From the NCBI GenBank assembly GCA_031277095.1, contig JAISLU010000071.1, forward strand, positions 1-64,000: a stretch of DNA of 64,000 nt. Reading direction: 5' to 3'. Under the pieces are notes generated by a model, which saw nothing but the letters and a program-made list of their open reading frames with translations, had not been told where the DNA came from and did no database searches. Made by a program: the position numbers and the translations under genes. This document shows, piece by piece, positions 36,284 through 45,672 of this stretch (its first letter is position 1; every line of letters begins with the position of its first letter). This stretch comes from Synergistaceae bacterium (GTDB taxonomy: Bacteria > Synergistota > Synergistia > Synergistales > Aminobacteriaceae).

Positions 36284-38035
36284 TTAATCTTCTTCTTGCT
36301 CTTCTTGCTCTCGTTCCGAAGTTTCCGCCTCTATCAGGGCGAGCAGTTCGTCCTCCACCTCGTCCAGGGCGTCCTCGTCGTCCATCAGGGCCTCCTCGTA
36401 CCGGGCCAGAGACTGGGTCAGGGCGTCTTTCTTCGCCCCCGGCTCCATCTTCGAGAGCAAGTTACGGGCACGCTGGGTGACGAAATTGACGGCGTTCGGG
36501 CTTTCTTCGGTTTCCTCCTCCTCGTCCTCCTGGATCTTTTCCAATCCCTGAGAGGAGAAAAGCTGAGGGTTCCGGCTGTCGATGCGCAACTCCGTTTTTC
36601 GGCTGTAGCCCTTCTGCTCCGCCACCATGTGGACGATGCCGTTGAGGTCGTAAGAATACTCGACGAGAATGGGGCAATGGGCCTCCGCCGGGGCGAGCTC
36701 CAGGGACGTCTCTCCGATGAGGGTGTTTTCTTTGGGGAAAAGGGATTCGCCCTGGTAAACCCTGAGCTCGGCGGCCCTTTGGTGATGGTAGACCGTGGAG
36801 AAGGTTCGGGCGCGGGTCACGGGGATTTGAGTGTTGCGGGGAATGATGGGGGAGCACTCCAGCTGCCTGAAGTCGTAGGTGATGCTCTCCAGGCTGAGGG
36901 TATGGGGAGTGACGTCCACCAGAATCTGCTCGCAGTTCTCACCCGAGATGATCCCCCCCTGAATGGACGCGCCGTTGGAAACGCTCAAGTCGGGATCGAC
37001 GACGGGCATACGGGCGCCCCCGAAAATTTCCTCCAGCCGGGCGGCGACGGCGGGCATACGGGTCATCCCTCCCACAAGAAGAACTTTTCCGATCTTATCG
37101 GGGGTCAGTTGGGCCTCCTCCATCGCCTTTTCCACGGAGGCGACGGTGCGGGCCACAAAGTCCTCCGTCATGGCCTCGAAGTCCTCCCGGGAAAATTCCA
37201 TGGACACGGTGCAGCTTTTGCCTTTAGGCGTCGGGATGCGGGTCTCTTCCACCCGCACCGAGGCCTTCTCCGAAAGGGCGATCTTGGCGCGCTCCGCCAC
37301 GGCATTGAGACGCGCCAAGGCGGGGACGTAGTCCTCCAGGTCCACGTTCTCTTTTTCTTTGATCTCCTGAAGAAGGCGCGTCACGATCCTCTTGTCGAAG
37401 TCGTCGCCGCCCAGGTGGGTGTCGCCCGTACTCGCCAGGACCTCGATGATTTCCCCCATGCGCAGCACGGACACGTCGAAGGTTCCTCCCCCCAGGTCGT
37501 AGACCAGGGCGTAATGCTCCCCCGCCTTCGAGGAAAGGACCTGCTGAGAATCTCCGTCGGAGGCCAGAACGTGATCGTAAAACAGCGCGGCCGCCGTGGG
37601 CTCGTTGATGATGCGCTCCACCGTCAGGCCCGCCCGCTTGCCGGCCTCCATGGTGGCGCGGCGCTGGGCGTCGCTGAAATAGGCCGGAACGGTGATGACG
37701 ACGTTCTCCACCTCGTGCCCCTCGATCTTCCGGGCCTCGTCGCAGAGATAACGCAAAATCATCGCGGAGATATCCTCCGGTTCGTAGGTTTTGTTCCCCA
37801 ACGTCAGTTTTTCCGTCGTCCCCATGAGACGCTTCACGGAGCGGATGCTCTGCTCGGGGAAAGCCGCGGCCCGATTCAAGGCCTTTCGCCCCACCAACAA
37901 ATTCGTGCCATCGAGGCTGACCACCGACGGAACGATCCCGTTTCCGTCCACGGGAATGGTGTGGGGTCTCCCCTCTTTCAGCACGGAAATGCAGGAGTTC
38001 GTGGTACCCAAGTCAATGCCGTAAATTTTGTTCAT
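36284..38035 (-). CDS. Hsp70 family protein (second DnaK)
   Basis: The 583-residue protein keeps every ATPase motif: [41 protein letters not shown] and [15 protein letters not shown] substrate domain (about 375-490) and a helical lid with an acidic end ([10 protein letters not shown]) follow. It is distinct from the DnaK at 29892-31736: shorter, without the DnaK tail, and with an insert ([16 protein letters not shown]) near residue 165. The GrpE-like and J-like genes of the same strand lie upstream, which suggests its own co-chaperones. Confidence 0.93.
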   Translation of the reverse strand: MNKIYGIDLGTTNSCISVLKEGRPHTIPVDGNGIVPSVVSLDGTNLLVGRKALNRAAAFPEQSIRSVKRLMGTTEKLTLGNKTYEPEDISAMILRYLCDEARKIEGHEVENVVITVPAYFSDAQRRATMEAGKRAGLTVERIINEPTAAALFYDHVLASDGDSQQVLSSKAGEHYALVYDLGGGTFDVSVLRMGEIIEVLASTGDTHLGGDDFDKRIVTRLLQEIKEKENVDLEDYVPALARLNAVAERAKIALSEKASVRVEETRIPTPKGKSCTVSMEFSREDFEAMTEDFVARTVASVEKAMEEAQLTPDKIGKVLLVGGMTRMPAVAARLEEIFGGARMPVVDPDLSVSNGASIQGGIISGENCEQILVDVTPHTLSLESITYDFRQLECSPIIPRNTQIPVTRARTFSTVYHHQRAAELRVYQGESLFPKENTLIGETSLELAPAEAHCPILVEYSYDLNGIVHMVAEQKGYSRKTELRIDSRNPQLFSSQGLEKIQEDEEEETEESPNAVNFVTQRARNLLSKMEPGAKKDALTQSLARYEEALMDDEDALDEVEDELLALIEAETSEREQEEQEED

Positions 38036-38124
38036 ATTTTCTCGTCTTCTCGCTTTCTTTTTGGGGTCCCGTTTTTCGATGTCCCGTTAAATAAAATCCA
38101 GAGATGAAATTTATGCCGATAGAT

Positions 38125-38499
38125 TCATTCGCGCCAGGTTATTTTTTCCGCCGAGGCTTTTTCCAGCATCCCGTCCAGGACGGATCTCATGTTCTTCACT
38201 CTCAGAAGGGAAACCAACTCCGTCAGCGGCACCTCTTTTTCGGGCTTCAAGTCCCTGCGGTCCCCCCACAAAAAACCGGCCATCTCCAGCGGCTCGCCGT
38301 CCTCCTTGACGCGGCTGAACATTTCCTCGATAAAATCCTCGCTCAGAGTCACCTGTTGGTACGCCCGGCGCAGGGCGGCGAATTTTTCGGGAAAATGCTC
38401 GGGGGGGTAGCGGCGCACCAAACGCACATACGCCCGGCGCACCTCCTCCGGGCCAGCGTCCCGGGGAACGTGGAGGATATCGTAGGCCGACTCAATCAT
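38125..38499 (-). CDS. J-domain-like protein with altered HPD
   Basis: The 124-residue protein begins ESAYDILHVPRDAGPEEV and continues RRAYVRLVRRYPPEHFPEKF. This follows the J-domain plan (helix I, helix II, loop, helix III), but the loop reads PPE where HPD is required to stimulate Hsp70. The C-terminal half (about 70-124) is not recognised. ATG 38499 has AAGGG 7 bases upstream and overlaps the stop of the GrpE-like gene by 8 bp. A longer reading from 38595 lacks support. Confidence 0.75.
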   Translation of the reverse strand: MIESAYDILHVPRDAGPEEVRRAYVRLVRRYPPEHFPEKFAALRRAYQQVTLSEDFIEEMFSRVKEDGEPLEMAGFLWGDRRDLKPEKEVPLTELVSLLRVKNMRSVLDGMLEKASAEKITWRE

Positions 38500-39166
38500 A
38501 GAGTTTCCCTTCCCACGCGGCGGTTTGATTGCGGTACAGCATCGGCGGGTCAACGACCGATCTTTCGCAAAGCTCTTCTTCCGGTTCCGCGTCATAGCGG
38601 TTGACGACCACCGTGGCGCAGCGCAGTACCTTGCCTTTCTGCAAAAACCCGGGCCTGACGACTTCCAGAACGGAGTCCTCGGGGTAAGCGTGGTTGCAGC
38701 GGGCGGCGCAGGCCTCGTGTTTTTCGGGGTCGAATTGCTCCCCTTCGTCCGCCACCAGGGACAGGCCGAAACACGCCAGAAGGTCGGTCAGCTTGCCGTA
38801 GAGGATCGAAAATTCTCTGTCGCCGGGGCGCGCCAGGCAAGCCAAAGTCAAGTTTTCGGCCAGGGCCTCCAGGGCCTCCAGGGGGGGGGATGACTTCAGT
38901 CCTTCCAGAATTTTGATTTGGTTTTCCAGAAGGGTTTCGAGGGCCGTCTGACGCCGTCGGTCCTGGCGCTGGGCCTGCTGCTCCCATTCCTCCACGCGAG
39001 AAAAACGCTCCGCCAAGGAACTCAACTCTTCACTCAAAGAATCGAGAGAACTCTTGAAAGAATCCTTGACGGATGAAATTTCTTTCGCGCAAATGGCTTC
39101 CACACCCGAGAGGACATCCTGTCTCAATTGATTTTCTATTTCCGCCTTCGTAAAAAAGCCGAACAT
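38492..39166 (-). CDS. GrpE-like protein of the second Hsp70 cassette
   Basis: The 224-residue protein has a long coiled coil (about residues 20-100) and ends like GrpE: GEQFDPEKHEACAARC, then VVRPGFLQKGKVLRCATVVV. This corresponds to the FDP-x-x-HEA and final beta-strand region that contacts Hsp70. The order GrpE-like, J-like, Hsp70, unknown 685-residue protein forms one minus-strand unit. The ribosome site is weak. It would recycle nucleotide on the neighbouring Hsp70. Confidence 0.8.
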   Translation of the reverse strand: MFGFFTKAEIENQLRQDVLSGVEAICAKEISSVKDSFKSSLDSLSEELSSLAERFSRVEEWEQQAQRQDRRRQTALETLLENQIKILEGLKSSPPLEALEALAENLTLACLARPGDREFSILYGKLTDLLACFGLSLVADEGEQFDPEKHEACAARCNHAYPEDSVLEVVRPGFLQKGKVLRCATVVVNRYDAEPEEELCERSVVDPPMLYRNQTAAWEGKLYD

Positions 39167-39194
39167 CGAGAGATCGCCCCTTTTCTGATTTCAC

Positions 39195-39274
39195 TCAAAA
39201 CTTTTCTCAATCAAAACTTTTTCCAATTCAAAACTTTTCTCAATCAAAATTTTTTTAATCAAAACTTTTTCAGT
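39195..39274. repeat. 16-bp tandem repeat between macB-like and grpE-like genes
   Basis: TCAAAA starts at 39195, 39211, 39228, 39244 and 39259. The unit is about 16 bp (TCAAAACTTTTCTCAA). The rightmost copy reaches the stop codon of the MacB-like gene. The array covers most of the leader of the second Hsp70 cassette. Confidence 0.85.
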
Positions 39275-40490
39275 CGAACCGCAGGGCCTCGATGGGGTTC
39301 AGGGTCGAGGCTTTCCACGCGGGCCAGAATCCGAAAAATATCCCTACTATAACAGAAAATCCCACGGCAAGGAGAACGGAACCCGCGGAAACGATAGTGG
39401 GCCACTCCAAAATTTCCGTGACGGCCCGGGAGATTCCGACCCCACCGACAATGCCCATTGCTCCCCCCGCCACCGACAAAACCACCGCTTCCGCCAGAAA
39501 CTGGAAGCGCACGTCGATGGGCCTTGCCCCCACGGCCATGCGGATTCCGATCTCCCGGGTCCGCTCGCTGACCGACACCAACATGATGTTCATGATACCG
39601 ATCCCTCCCACCAGAAGGGATATCGACGCCACCGCCGCCAGAAGCAGGGCCATGATCCGCGTGGACGCCGTGGCGTTTTCCAGTATCTGCGTCATGTTTC
39701 GGACCGCGAAATCGTCATTCACCCCCTCCGGCAGTCTGTGACGCTGGCGCAGGATGGCGCGCACCTCCTCTTCCAGGGCTCCCAGGGCTTCCCTGTCCAC
39801 GGCCTGGAGGGTGATGCGCCGCAGGGACCCGGGAATGCCGCTCCGGAAAAGGCGCCGCTGGGCCGTGGTGATCGGCACGATGACCAGGTCGTCCTGGTCG
39901 CTGCCCCAGGGAGTGGGACCCTTGGCCCCCAGCACCCCCACCACCCGAAAAGGGACTTTGCGGATCCGCAGGATCTTTTCGATGGGGTCCTCGTCCCCGA
40001 AAAGGCTGCGCGCTACGGTGTCCCCCAGAAGACAGACCTTGGCCCCGGTGAGTACGTCGGCGTCGGAAAAGGAACGCCCCTGGGCTATGCTCCACTCCCG
40101 CACCTGGAGTACCCCCGGCGTCGCCCCCAGGGTCGAGGTGTTCCAGTTGCTGCCGCGGTAAACCAACTGCGAGCCGCCGTAAATCTCTGGGACCACCTCG
40201 GCGGCCAAAAATCCCTCTTCCCGCAGGGCCTCGGCATCGGCGAGGGTCAAGGTGGCGGCGCTCCCCGCGGCCTGCCGGCTTCCTCCGGTCCGGGCGGTCC
40301 CAGGGAAAACGATCAGCAGATTCGACCCCATTCCGGCGATGAAGTTGTCCATTACCGACGCGGCGCCCTTTCCGATGGCCACCATAGTGATCACCGCCCC
40401 CACCCCGATGACAATCCCCAGCATCGTCAGGGAGGAACGGGTTTTATTGGCAACCAGAGACTGAAAAGCGGTCCTCAGTATCTCAAACAT
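39270..40490 (-). CDS. MacB-like ABC transporter permease
   Basis: The 406-residue protein has the MacB/FtsX layout: one N-terminal helix (SSLTMLGIVIGVGAVITMVA), a large extracytoplasmic domain (about 50-280), and three C-terminal helices with the signature SERTREIGIRMAVGA. It ends STLNPIEALRF. Members export lipoproteins, peptides or drugs, or transmit mechanical force. The ATPase partner and membrane-fusion protein are not adjacent in the window, so its substrate is unknown. Confidence 0.88.
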   Translation of the reverse strand: MFEILRTAFQSLVANKTRSSLTMLGIVIGVGAVITMVAIGKGAASVMDNFIAGMGSNLLIVFPGTARTGGSRQAAGSAATLTLADAEALREEGFLAAEVVPEIYGGSQLVYRGSNWNTSTLGATPGVLQVREWSIAQGRSFSDADVLTGAKVCLLGDTVARSLFGDEDPIEKILRIRKVPFRVVGVLGAKGPTPWGSDQDDLVIVPITTAQRRLFRSGIPGSLRRITLQAVDREALGALEEEVRAILRQRHRLPEGVNDDFAVRNMTQILENATASTRIMALLLAAVASISLLVGGIGIMNIMLVSVSERTREIGIRMAVGARPIDVRFQFLAEAVVLSVAGGAMGIVGGVGISRAVTEILEWPTIVSAGSVLLAVGFSVIVGIFFGFWPAWKASTLNPIEALRFD

Positions 40491-40521
40491 AGCCGATATA
40501 TTGCGTTTCAGCGCGCATATT

Positions 40522-43500
40522 CTACCGCGCTTCCCTGATCAGCTCCAACATTTCCTCCGCGGAGAGGCGGAGGGGGGCCTCGGATTCGTCCAAAAGGCTC
40601 TCGGCCAGGTCCCGCTTCCAGGTGTGGAGATCGACGATCTTTTCCTCTATCGTGTCCTTGGCCACGATGCGGTACACCGTCACTGGCCGGTCTTGCCCGA
40701 TGCGGTGGGCCCGATCGGAGGCCTGCTCCTCCAGGGCGGGGTTCCACCAGGGGTCCATGTGGATGACGTAGTCCGCCGCCGTCAGGTTCAGCCCCGTTCC
40801 CCCCGCCTTCAGGCTGATCAGGAAACAGTCTCCCTCCCCCGCCTGAAAGGCCGCCACGCGCTTCGTGCGCTCCTGGGGCGGGGTGGAGCCGTCCAGATAC
40901 TGATAAGGGATTTCCTGCCGGTCCAGGTATTTCCGAAGAATCGACAGATGATCCACGAATTGGCTGAACACCAGAGCCTTATGCCCGTTTTCCCGCAGCT
41001 CCCCCAAGATCTCGGAAAACGCCTCCAGCTTCGCGGAGGGGAATTTCTCGGAAAGGGTGTTTTCTTTACCTTCACCTTCACCTTCACCTTCACCCATTAC
41101 CAGCGCCACGTTGCAGCAGGCCCGGCGCAAACGCATGAGTTCGGCGAAAATCTGGAAACGCTGGTCCACAGCCTCGTTGGAGCTCAGTTTTTCCACAGAG
41201 CTTCGGCGCAGTGCCTCGTAAAAGGCCTGCTCCTCCTCCTTCATTTCCACCCGCAGGGTGATCTCCGTCTTGGGCGGCAATTCTTCCAGCACCTGCTCCT
41301 TATTGCGGCGGAGGATGAAGGGCTGTATCACTTTTTTCAGGCGCAGCCGGGCCCCTTTGTCGTCGTCCCGTTCGATGGGGATGGCGAAGCGGCGGTTGAA
41401 GCCCTCGAAGGACCCCAGAAAATGCGGGTTCAGGAAACGGAAAAGATTCCACAGCTCGCTCAGGTGGTTTTCGATGGGAGTCCCCGTCGTCACCATGCGG
41501 AAGTCCCCCATCAGCTTCATGGCCGCGGCGGATCGCTTGGTCCCCATGTTTTTGATGGCCTGGGCCTCGTCCAGCACCACCGTATGCCACTGGACCGCCG
41601 AGAGCAGCTCGATTTCGTTTTGCAGGAGACCGTAGGTGGTCACCACCACGTCCAGGGGGCCCAACTTCTTTAAAATCTTTTTTCGGTTGACGTTGCGCAG
41701 CTCCGTCATGTTCAAAGTGGGGGCGAAGCGGTTGGCCTCCGCGATCCAGTTGGGACAGACCGACGTGGGGGCGATCACCAGGGCGGGCCCGCCCTTTCCC
41801 CGCGCCACCAGAAGGGCCAGGGCCTGAATGGTCTTGCCCAGGCCCATATCGTCCGCGAGACAGGCCCCCGCGCCCCAGTGGGCCAGGCGTGACAGCCATT
41901 GATAGCCCTCGAGCTGGTAGTTCCTCAGCTCCCCCTTGAACGTGGAGGGCAAAGAGGGGTTCAGGTTCGCCGCCTCGGAGATACGGGCCCTCTGACGGTC
42001 CCACTCGGCGCTGCTTTTGAAAGACCCGGCCTCCTCCGCCAGCGGCGCCAGTATCCCCACGGAAAGAGGCGACACCCGAAGCTCGTCCCCCTTGGGGTCC
42101 CCCAGGGCCGACAGAGCCTCCAGGCGCCGGCGAAATTCTTTCGTGAGGGCGATGAACTGCCCGTCGCCGATGGGCAAGAAGCGCCCGTGGCCCACCTTCA
42201 GCAGATCCATCAACTCCTTCATGCTCAAGACCAGCCGCTCGTCCACCTTAAGCTCGCCGGAGAAGGAGAACCAATCCTGGGCGCTGCGCACCGCCACGGA
42301 CATGGCGGAGGCGGAAATCTGGGAGCGCACCCGCATGGTCTGCCCTTTGGGCCACTCCACCACCACCGTGTCCCCCAGCTCCTGGACCTGCACCAAAAAT
42401 TCCAGCGCCAGCTCGGGATTTTGGAGGTGCCACCGTCCCTCCGAGACCTGCTCGGCGTCCACGAGAGCGGGGCAGGCGCGGACGGCGCACATCAGCTCGT
42501 CTTTTTCTTTTTCCAGGTCCCGCCGGGCCTGCACCCGGTTGGAGTCCACGAGGCCGAAGATATTGTTTCCCCCCACCCCCGGCCGGCAGGGGACGCTGTT
42601 GGGGCCCAGAGGGCGCACCACCAGGTCCACGTCGAGCCCGTCGTCCGAGGGCTGGATCTGCACGTAGACCCGGGAGTCCGCCTCCACCTGGCGGGCGTTT
42701 GCCTCGACCCCCTCCAGATCGGAATGGACCGTGACCACCGAGGCCAGGCTCCCCAAGGTCTTCAGCAGCGTCTCCTTGGCCCTGCCGGGAACGCGAAGGC
42801 CCTTTTCCCCCAGTATCATCGCTATTTTCACGTGACGTTCCTCGAAGCGGGTGACGCGCAGGCAACTGGGGCCGTCTTCCCGAAGGACGTGCTGGGGGGA
42901 CGAGTCTCCCTTGGGAAAAGGAGAGAGCTTCAGGTGGTAGCTGTCCTTTTCCTCCGCGGCGGTCAACTGCGGCTCGTCGGTCACGACTTCCACGCGGCTC
43001 CCGTCCTCGTGGAAGAGGTAGGGATGACCGGCCAGGGCCTCCAACGCCTGAGGGGCGTCGATATAATATTGCAGCCCGTGATAGCTGTACTCCTCCCGAA
43101 TCGCGGAGGCCGCCCGGTAGTCCTGGTCCGTCATGCCGGGTATGGTGCTCGCCTTGCTGTAAAGGCGTTTCAAGGCCACGTTTTTTCCCTTGCTCCAGCC
43201 CGCGGCCTGGAGGGTTTGCTCCATGGGGGTCAATTGCACGTAGGTAGGAACCCTGTCTACAGATCCCCACTGGATCTCCCAGGCAAAGCGTTTTGCGCCT
43301 TTCGTGGTCCCCACGCCGTTTTTGACGCCGCCGATGCCGGAGAGGGCCGAGAGGGACCGCTCCCACTCCGATTGGCGCGAGAGCAGGTCTTTCACGGGAT
43401 AGGGCGGCGAGGGGCGATGGTACTTTTCCGGCGAGTCCGGCCAGAGTTCGCGGATCACCGCGGACAGCTCGGTGACCAGGAAATTCATGCCCAGAGACTC

Positions 43501-44730
43501 CAAGCTCTCGAAGGTAGCCTCCGCCAGGAGCCGCAATCTGCGGGCCTTCTCCGTGTTCAGCCAAAAGGCGTAAAGGATAAAGAAAAAAGCGTCGATGCAC
43601 CGCTCCGGCCTGTCCACCAGGGCGCTTTCGGTTTGGAAAAGTTTTTCCGCCTTCAGATTGGAGGGGAAGAGATAACGGAGCAACTCCAGGGAAGTGGGGC
43701 TGAGATGCCCGCTGAAGGACGTCTCGGTCCCCAACAGATAGTTTTCGATTTTTTTTACGGAGGCGCCGCTGGACAACAGCAGGATCGGATAAAAAACGCC
43801 CGTCCAGGAATAATAACCCACTCTGCGCCTGCCCTTGGCCTTGCGAAACTGGCTGATGCCCTCTTCGTAAAATTCCAGGGCGCTCTCCCGGTCGCCCTGC
43901 AGAAGGGCGTTCATGCCGGCTATGCTGTACTTTTCGAAGAATTTCGTTTTCTCCGTTTCCCGCGCCGCTTCCTCGATGCGGCCGTCGAGAACGGCAAACT
44001 CCGCCCATTCCACGGTCAAGGAAGGGTAGGTTTTATGGTGCTGGACGCGGTACTCGTCGAAGGCGGCGAAAAGCTCCCGGAACGTGCCGGCGTCGCCCAG
44101 AGTCGCCCGAAGGAGGGAGAGAAACGCCACGTTGCCGATGCGGGGCGGCAGGGAGGACACCCACTCCGGCTGGACGGGATTTCCCAAAATCTGAAGGATC
44201 GCGCTCAACTCGCTGAGCTGGCCGTAACGGCTGTGACCCGAGTAGATCTCGGCCCCTCCCAGCCGCTCGTATCCCTGGACGTTCCCCTGGTAGAAAACCT
44301 TTCTCGCCACCCGCAGGTATTCCGTGACGGTGCGATAGGAGTTCATCCGCTCCTGGGGGGAGAGCTTCAAAACTTTCTCCGCGGCGTCGTCGAACTTCTC
44401 GTATTCTCCTTTATGGAGGGCGTCTCGTGCCGCAATTTCCGTCAACAACTGGGAGCAGGCCCAGCCTTCGCCGTGAAGTTCCACGCACCTCTCGGCCAGT
44501 TGCTCCCGCTCCCACCGCTTCAGCATAAACGTGTAATACTGCGCGGGCTGAGCCTTCCACTTGTGACGGAACCCCTCGGAATTCCTGATGATATTCAGAA
44601 TCTCCGTCAGCTTCGTGACATTGACGGGAATGAAGACGACGGCCAAAACGCGGTAAATGATCTGCTCGTCCTCCGACAGTTTTTGGTAGGCGGAAACTAA
44701 AATTTCTCTCCTGGCTTCATCGAAAAGCAA
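40522..44730 (-). CDS. SNF2-family helicase-like ATPase
   Basis: The predicted 1402-residue protein has a long N-terminal helical region without recognised motifs and a C-terminal SNF2 ATPase: DDMGLGKTIQAL (near 960), DEAQAIKN (near 1055), FSQFVDHLSILRKYL, and AGGTGLNLTAADYVIHMDPWW with DRAHRIGQ. Such proteins remodel protein-DNA complexes. The TTG at 44730 has GGAGG 7 bases upstream. An ATG at 44802 would be longer but lies only a few bases from a TATAAT and its reading crosses a perfect inverted repeat. A Gly-Glu run (41068-41095) is a 6-bp repeat insertion. Confidence 0.85.
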   Translation of the reverse strand: MLFDEARREILVSAYQKLSEDEQIIYRVLAVVFIPVNVTKLTEILNIIRNSEGFRHKWKAQPAQYYTFMLKRWEREQLAERCVELHGEGWACSQLLTEIAARDALHKGEYEKFDDAAEKVLKLSPQERMNSYRTVTEYLRVARKVFYQGNVQGYERLGGAEIYSGHSRYGQLSELSAILQILGNPVQPEWVSSLPPRIGNVAFLSLLRATLGDAGTFRELFAAFDEYRVQHHKTYPSLTVEWAEFAVLDGRIEEAARETEKTKFFEKYSIAGMNALLQGDRESALEFYEEGISQFRKAKGRRRVGYYSWTGVFYPILLLSSGASVKKIENYLLGTETSFSGHLSPTSLELLRYLFPSNLKAEKLFQTESALVDRPERCIDAFFFILYAFWLNTEKARRLRLLAEATFESLESLGMNFLVTELSAVIRELWPDSPEKYHRPSPPYPVKDLLSRQSEWERSLSALSGIGGVKNGVGTTKGAKRFAWEIQWGSVDRVPTYVQLTPMEQTLQAAGWSKGKNVALKRLYSKASTIPGMTDQDYRAASAIREEYSYHGLQYYIDAPQALEALAGHPYLFHEDGSRVEVVTDEPQLTAAEEKDSYHLKLSPFPKGDSSPQHVLREDGPSCLRVTRFEERHVKIAMILGEKGLRVPGRAKETLLKTLGSLASVVTVHSDLEGVEANARQVEADSRVYVQIQPSDDGLDVDLVVRPLGPNSVPCRPGVGGNNIFGLVDSNRVQARRDLEKEKDELMCAVRACPALVDAEQVSEGRWHLQNPELALEFLVQVQELGDTVVVEWPKGQTMRVRSQISASAMSVAVRSAQDWFSFSGELKVDERLVLSMKELMDLLKVGHGRFLPIGDGQFIALTKEFRRRLEALSALGDPKGDELRVSPLSVGILAPLAEEAGSFKSSAEWDRQRARISEAANLNPSLPSTFKGELRNYQLEGYQWLSRLAHWGAGACLADDMGLGKTIQALALLVARGKGGPALVIAPTSVCPNWIAEANRFAPTLNMTELRNVNRKKILKKLGPLDVVVTTYGLLQNEIELLSAVQWHTVVLDEAQAIKNMGTKRSAAAMKLMGDFRMVTTGTPIENHLSELWNLFRFLNPHFLGSFEGFNRRFAIPIERDDDKGARLRLKKVIQPFILRRNKEQVLEELPPKTEITLRVEMKEEEQAFYEALRRSSVEKLSSNEAVDQRFQIFAELMRLRRACCNVALVMGEGEGEGEGKENTLSEKFPSAKLEAFSEILGELRENGHKALVFSQFVDHLSILRKYLDRQEIPYQYLDGSTPPQERTKRVAAFQAGEGDCFLISLKAGGTGLNLTAADYVIHMDPWWNPALEEQASDRAHRIGQDRPVTVYRIVAKDTIEEKIVDLHTWKRDLAESLLDESEAPLRLSAEEMLELIREAR

Positions 44731-44761
44731 GAACCTTCCTCCAGACAAACAGACAAAATAG

Positions 44762-44787
44762 CGTTCAAACCCGGGGAGGTTTGAACG
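44762..44787. promoter_or_regulatory. Perfect 10-bp inverted repeat in the SNF2 gene leader
   Basis: CGTTCAAACC and GGTTTGAACG flank the 6-base spacer CGGGGA. It lies between the TATAAT and the preferred TTG start, so it is either an operator at the start of transcription or an RNA hairpin in the leader. Confidence 0.75.
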
Positions 44788-44807
44788 GGCACGTTTTTTC
44801 ATGTTAC

Positions 44808-44813
44808 ATTATA
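44808..44813 (-). promoter_or_regulatory. Possible -10 box of the SNF2 gene
   Basis: TATAAT on the minus strand. Transcription would begin near 44800 and give a leader of about 70 nt to the TTG at 44730. The -35 region is poor. Confidence 0.45.
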
Positions 44814-44844
44814 AGGGAAAATGACCTTTACGGGAGGCGCGATT

Positions 44845-45642
44845 ATGAATATCGTCGATGGGCAGTTGAAAGCTGCTGGGGTGCTGAAAGTTGAGAAGGT
44901 ACTGAAAGCTGCGAGGGTATTGAGGGATCGCGCCGGGGATATCTCCTTCGCGCCGCCCGTGGTTCAGGTCTACAACCCTCTGTCTTACGCCTGGGGGGCC
45001 TTCGAGGAGTACGTTGCCCGTTACGGGGCAGGGGAAAAGCGCGTGCTTTTTTTGGGAATGAACCCCGGTCCCTGGGGCATGACCCAAACCGGCGTGCCCT
45101 TCGGCGAGGTTTCGGCGGTGAGGGATTGGCTCGGCATATCCGCCGCCATCGGACGTCCCCGGGAGGAGCATCCCCGATATCCCGTGAAAGGATACGCCTG
45201 CGGACGCTCGGAAGTCAGCGGCAGGCGTCTGTGGGGGCTTTTCAGAGAGCGGTTCGGCACCGCGGAGTCGTTTTTTCAGGAACATTTCGTCGCCAACTAC
45301 TGCCCCCTGCTTTTCATCGAGACGTCCGAAAATCCCAAGACCCCGAAGGATTCGAAAATCCGGGCCCGCAACCTGACCCCCGACAAGCTGCCGGCCTCGG
45401 AGCGGGCCGCGCTCTATGACGCCTGCGACGCCCATCTGCGCCGGTTGGTGGAGGTCTTTTCTCCCCAATATCTGATCGGCGTCGGCAATTTTGCCGCGGC
45501 CCGGGCCCAAGAGGTGTTCAAAAAAACAAATACGAATCTGACGATAGGAAAAATCCTGCACCCCAGCCCCGCGTCCCCTAAGAGCAACTCCGACTGGGGC
45601 GGCGAGGCCGCGCGCCAGCTGACGGAGCTGGGAGTGTGGTGA
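44845..45642 (+). CDS. SMUG-type single-strand-selective uracil-DNA glycosylase
   Basis: The 265-residue enzyme has the SMUG1 motifs: LGMNPGPWGMTQTGVPFGE (motif 1, near residue 75) and HPSPASPKSN near the end (motif 2). It removes uracil from DNA for base-excision repair. GGAGG lies 9 bases before ATG 44845. The N-terminus contains three 18-bp units (Leu-Lys-Ala-Ala-x-Val), an odd extension. It diverges from the SNF2 gene. Confidence 0.92.
   Translation: MNIVDGQLKAAGVLKVEKVLKAARVLRDRAGDISFAPPVVQVYNPLSYAWGAFEEYVARYGAGEKRVLFLGMNPGPWGMTQTGVPFGEVSAVRDWLGISAAIGRPREEHPRYPVKGYACGRSEVSGRRLWGLFRERFGTAESFFQEHFVANYCPLLFIETSENPKTPKDSKIRARNLTPDKLPASERAALYDACDAHLRRLVEVFSPQYLIGVGNFAAARAQEVFKKTNTNLTIGKILHPSPASPKSNSDWGGEAARQLTELGVW
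44866..44919. repeat. 18-bp in-frame repeat in the SMUG gene N-terminus
   Basis: Three consecutive units at 44866, 44884 and 44902 encode LKAAGV, LKVEKV and LKAARV. They form an amphipathic-looking extension before the enzyme core. Confidence 0.85.
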
Positions 45643-45672
45643 AAAGCCGCCCAAAGGAATGGGAAAGCGAGC

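Noticed and set aside
41899..44700. 933-residue plus-strand frame opposite the SNF2 gene
   Set aside because: Shadow of the SNF2 reading frame with no recognisable domain.
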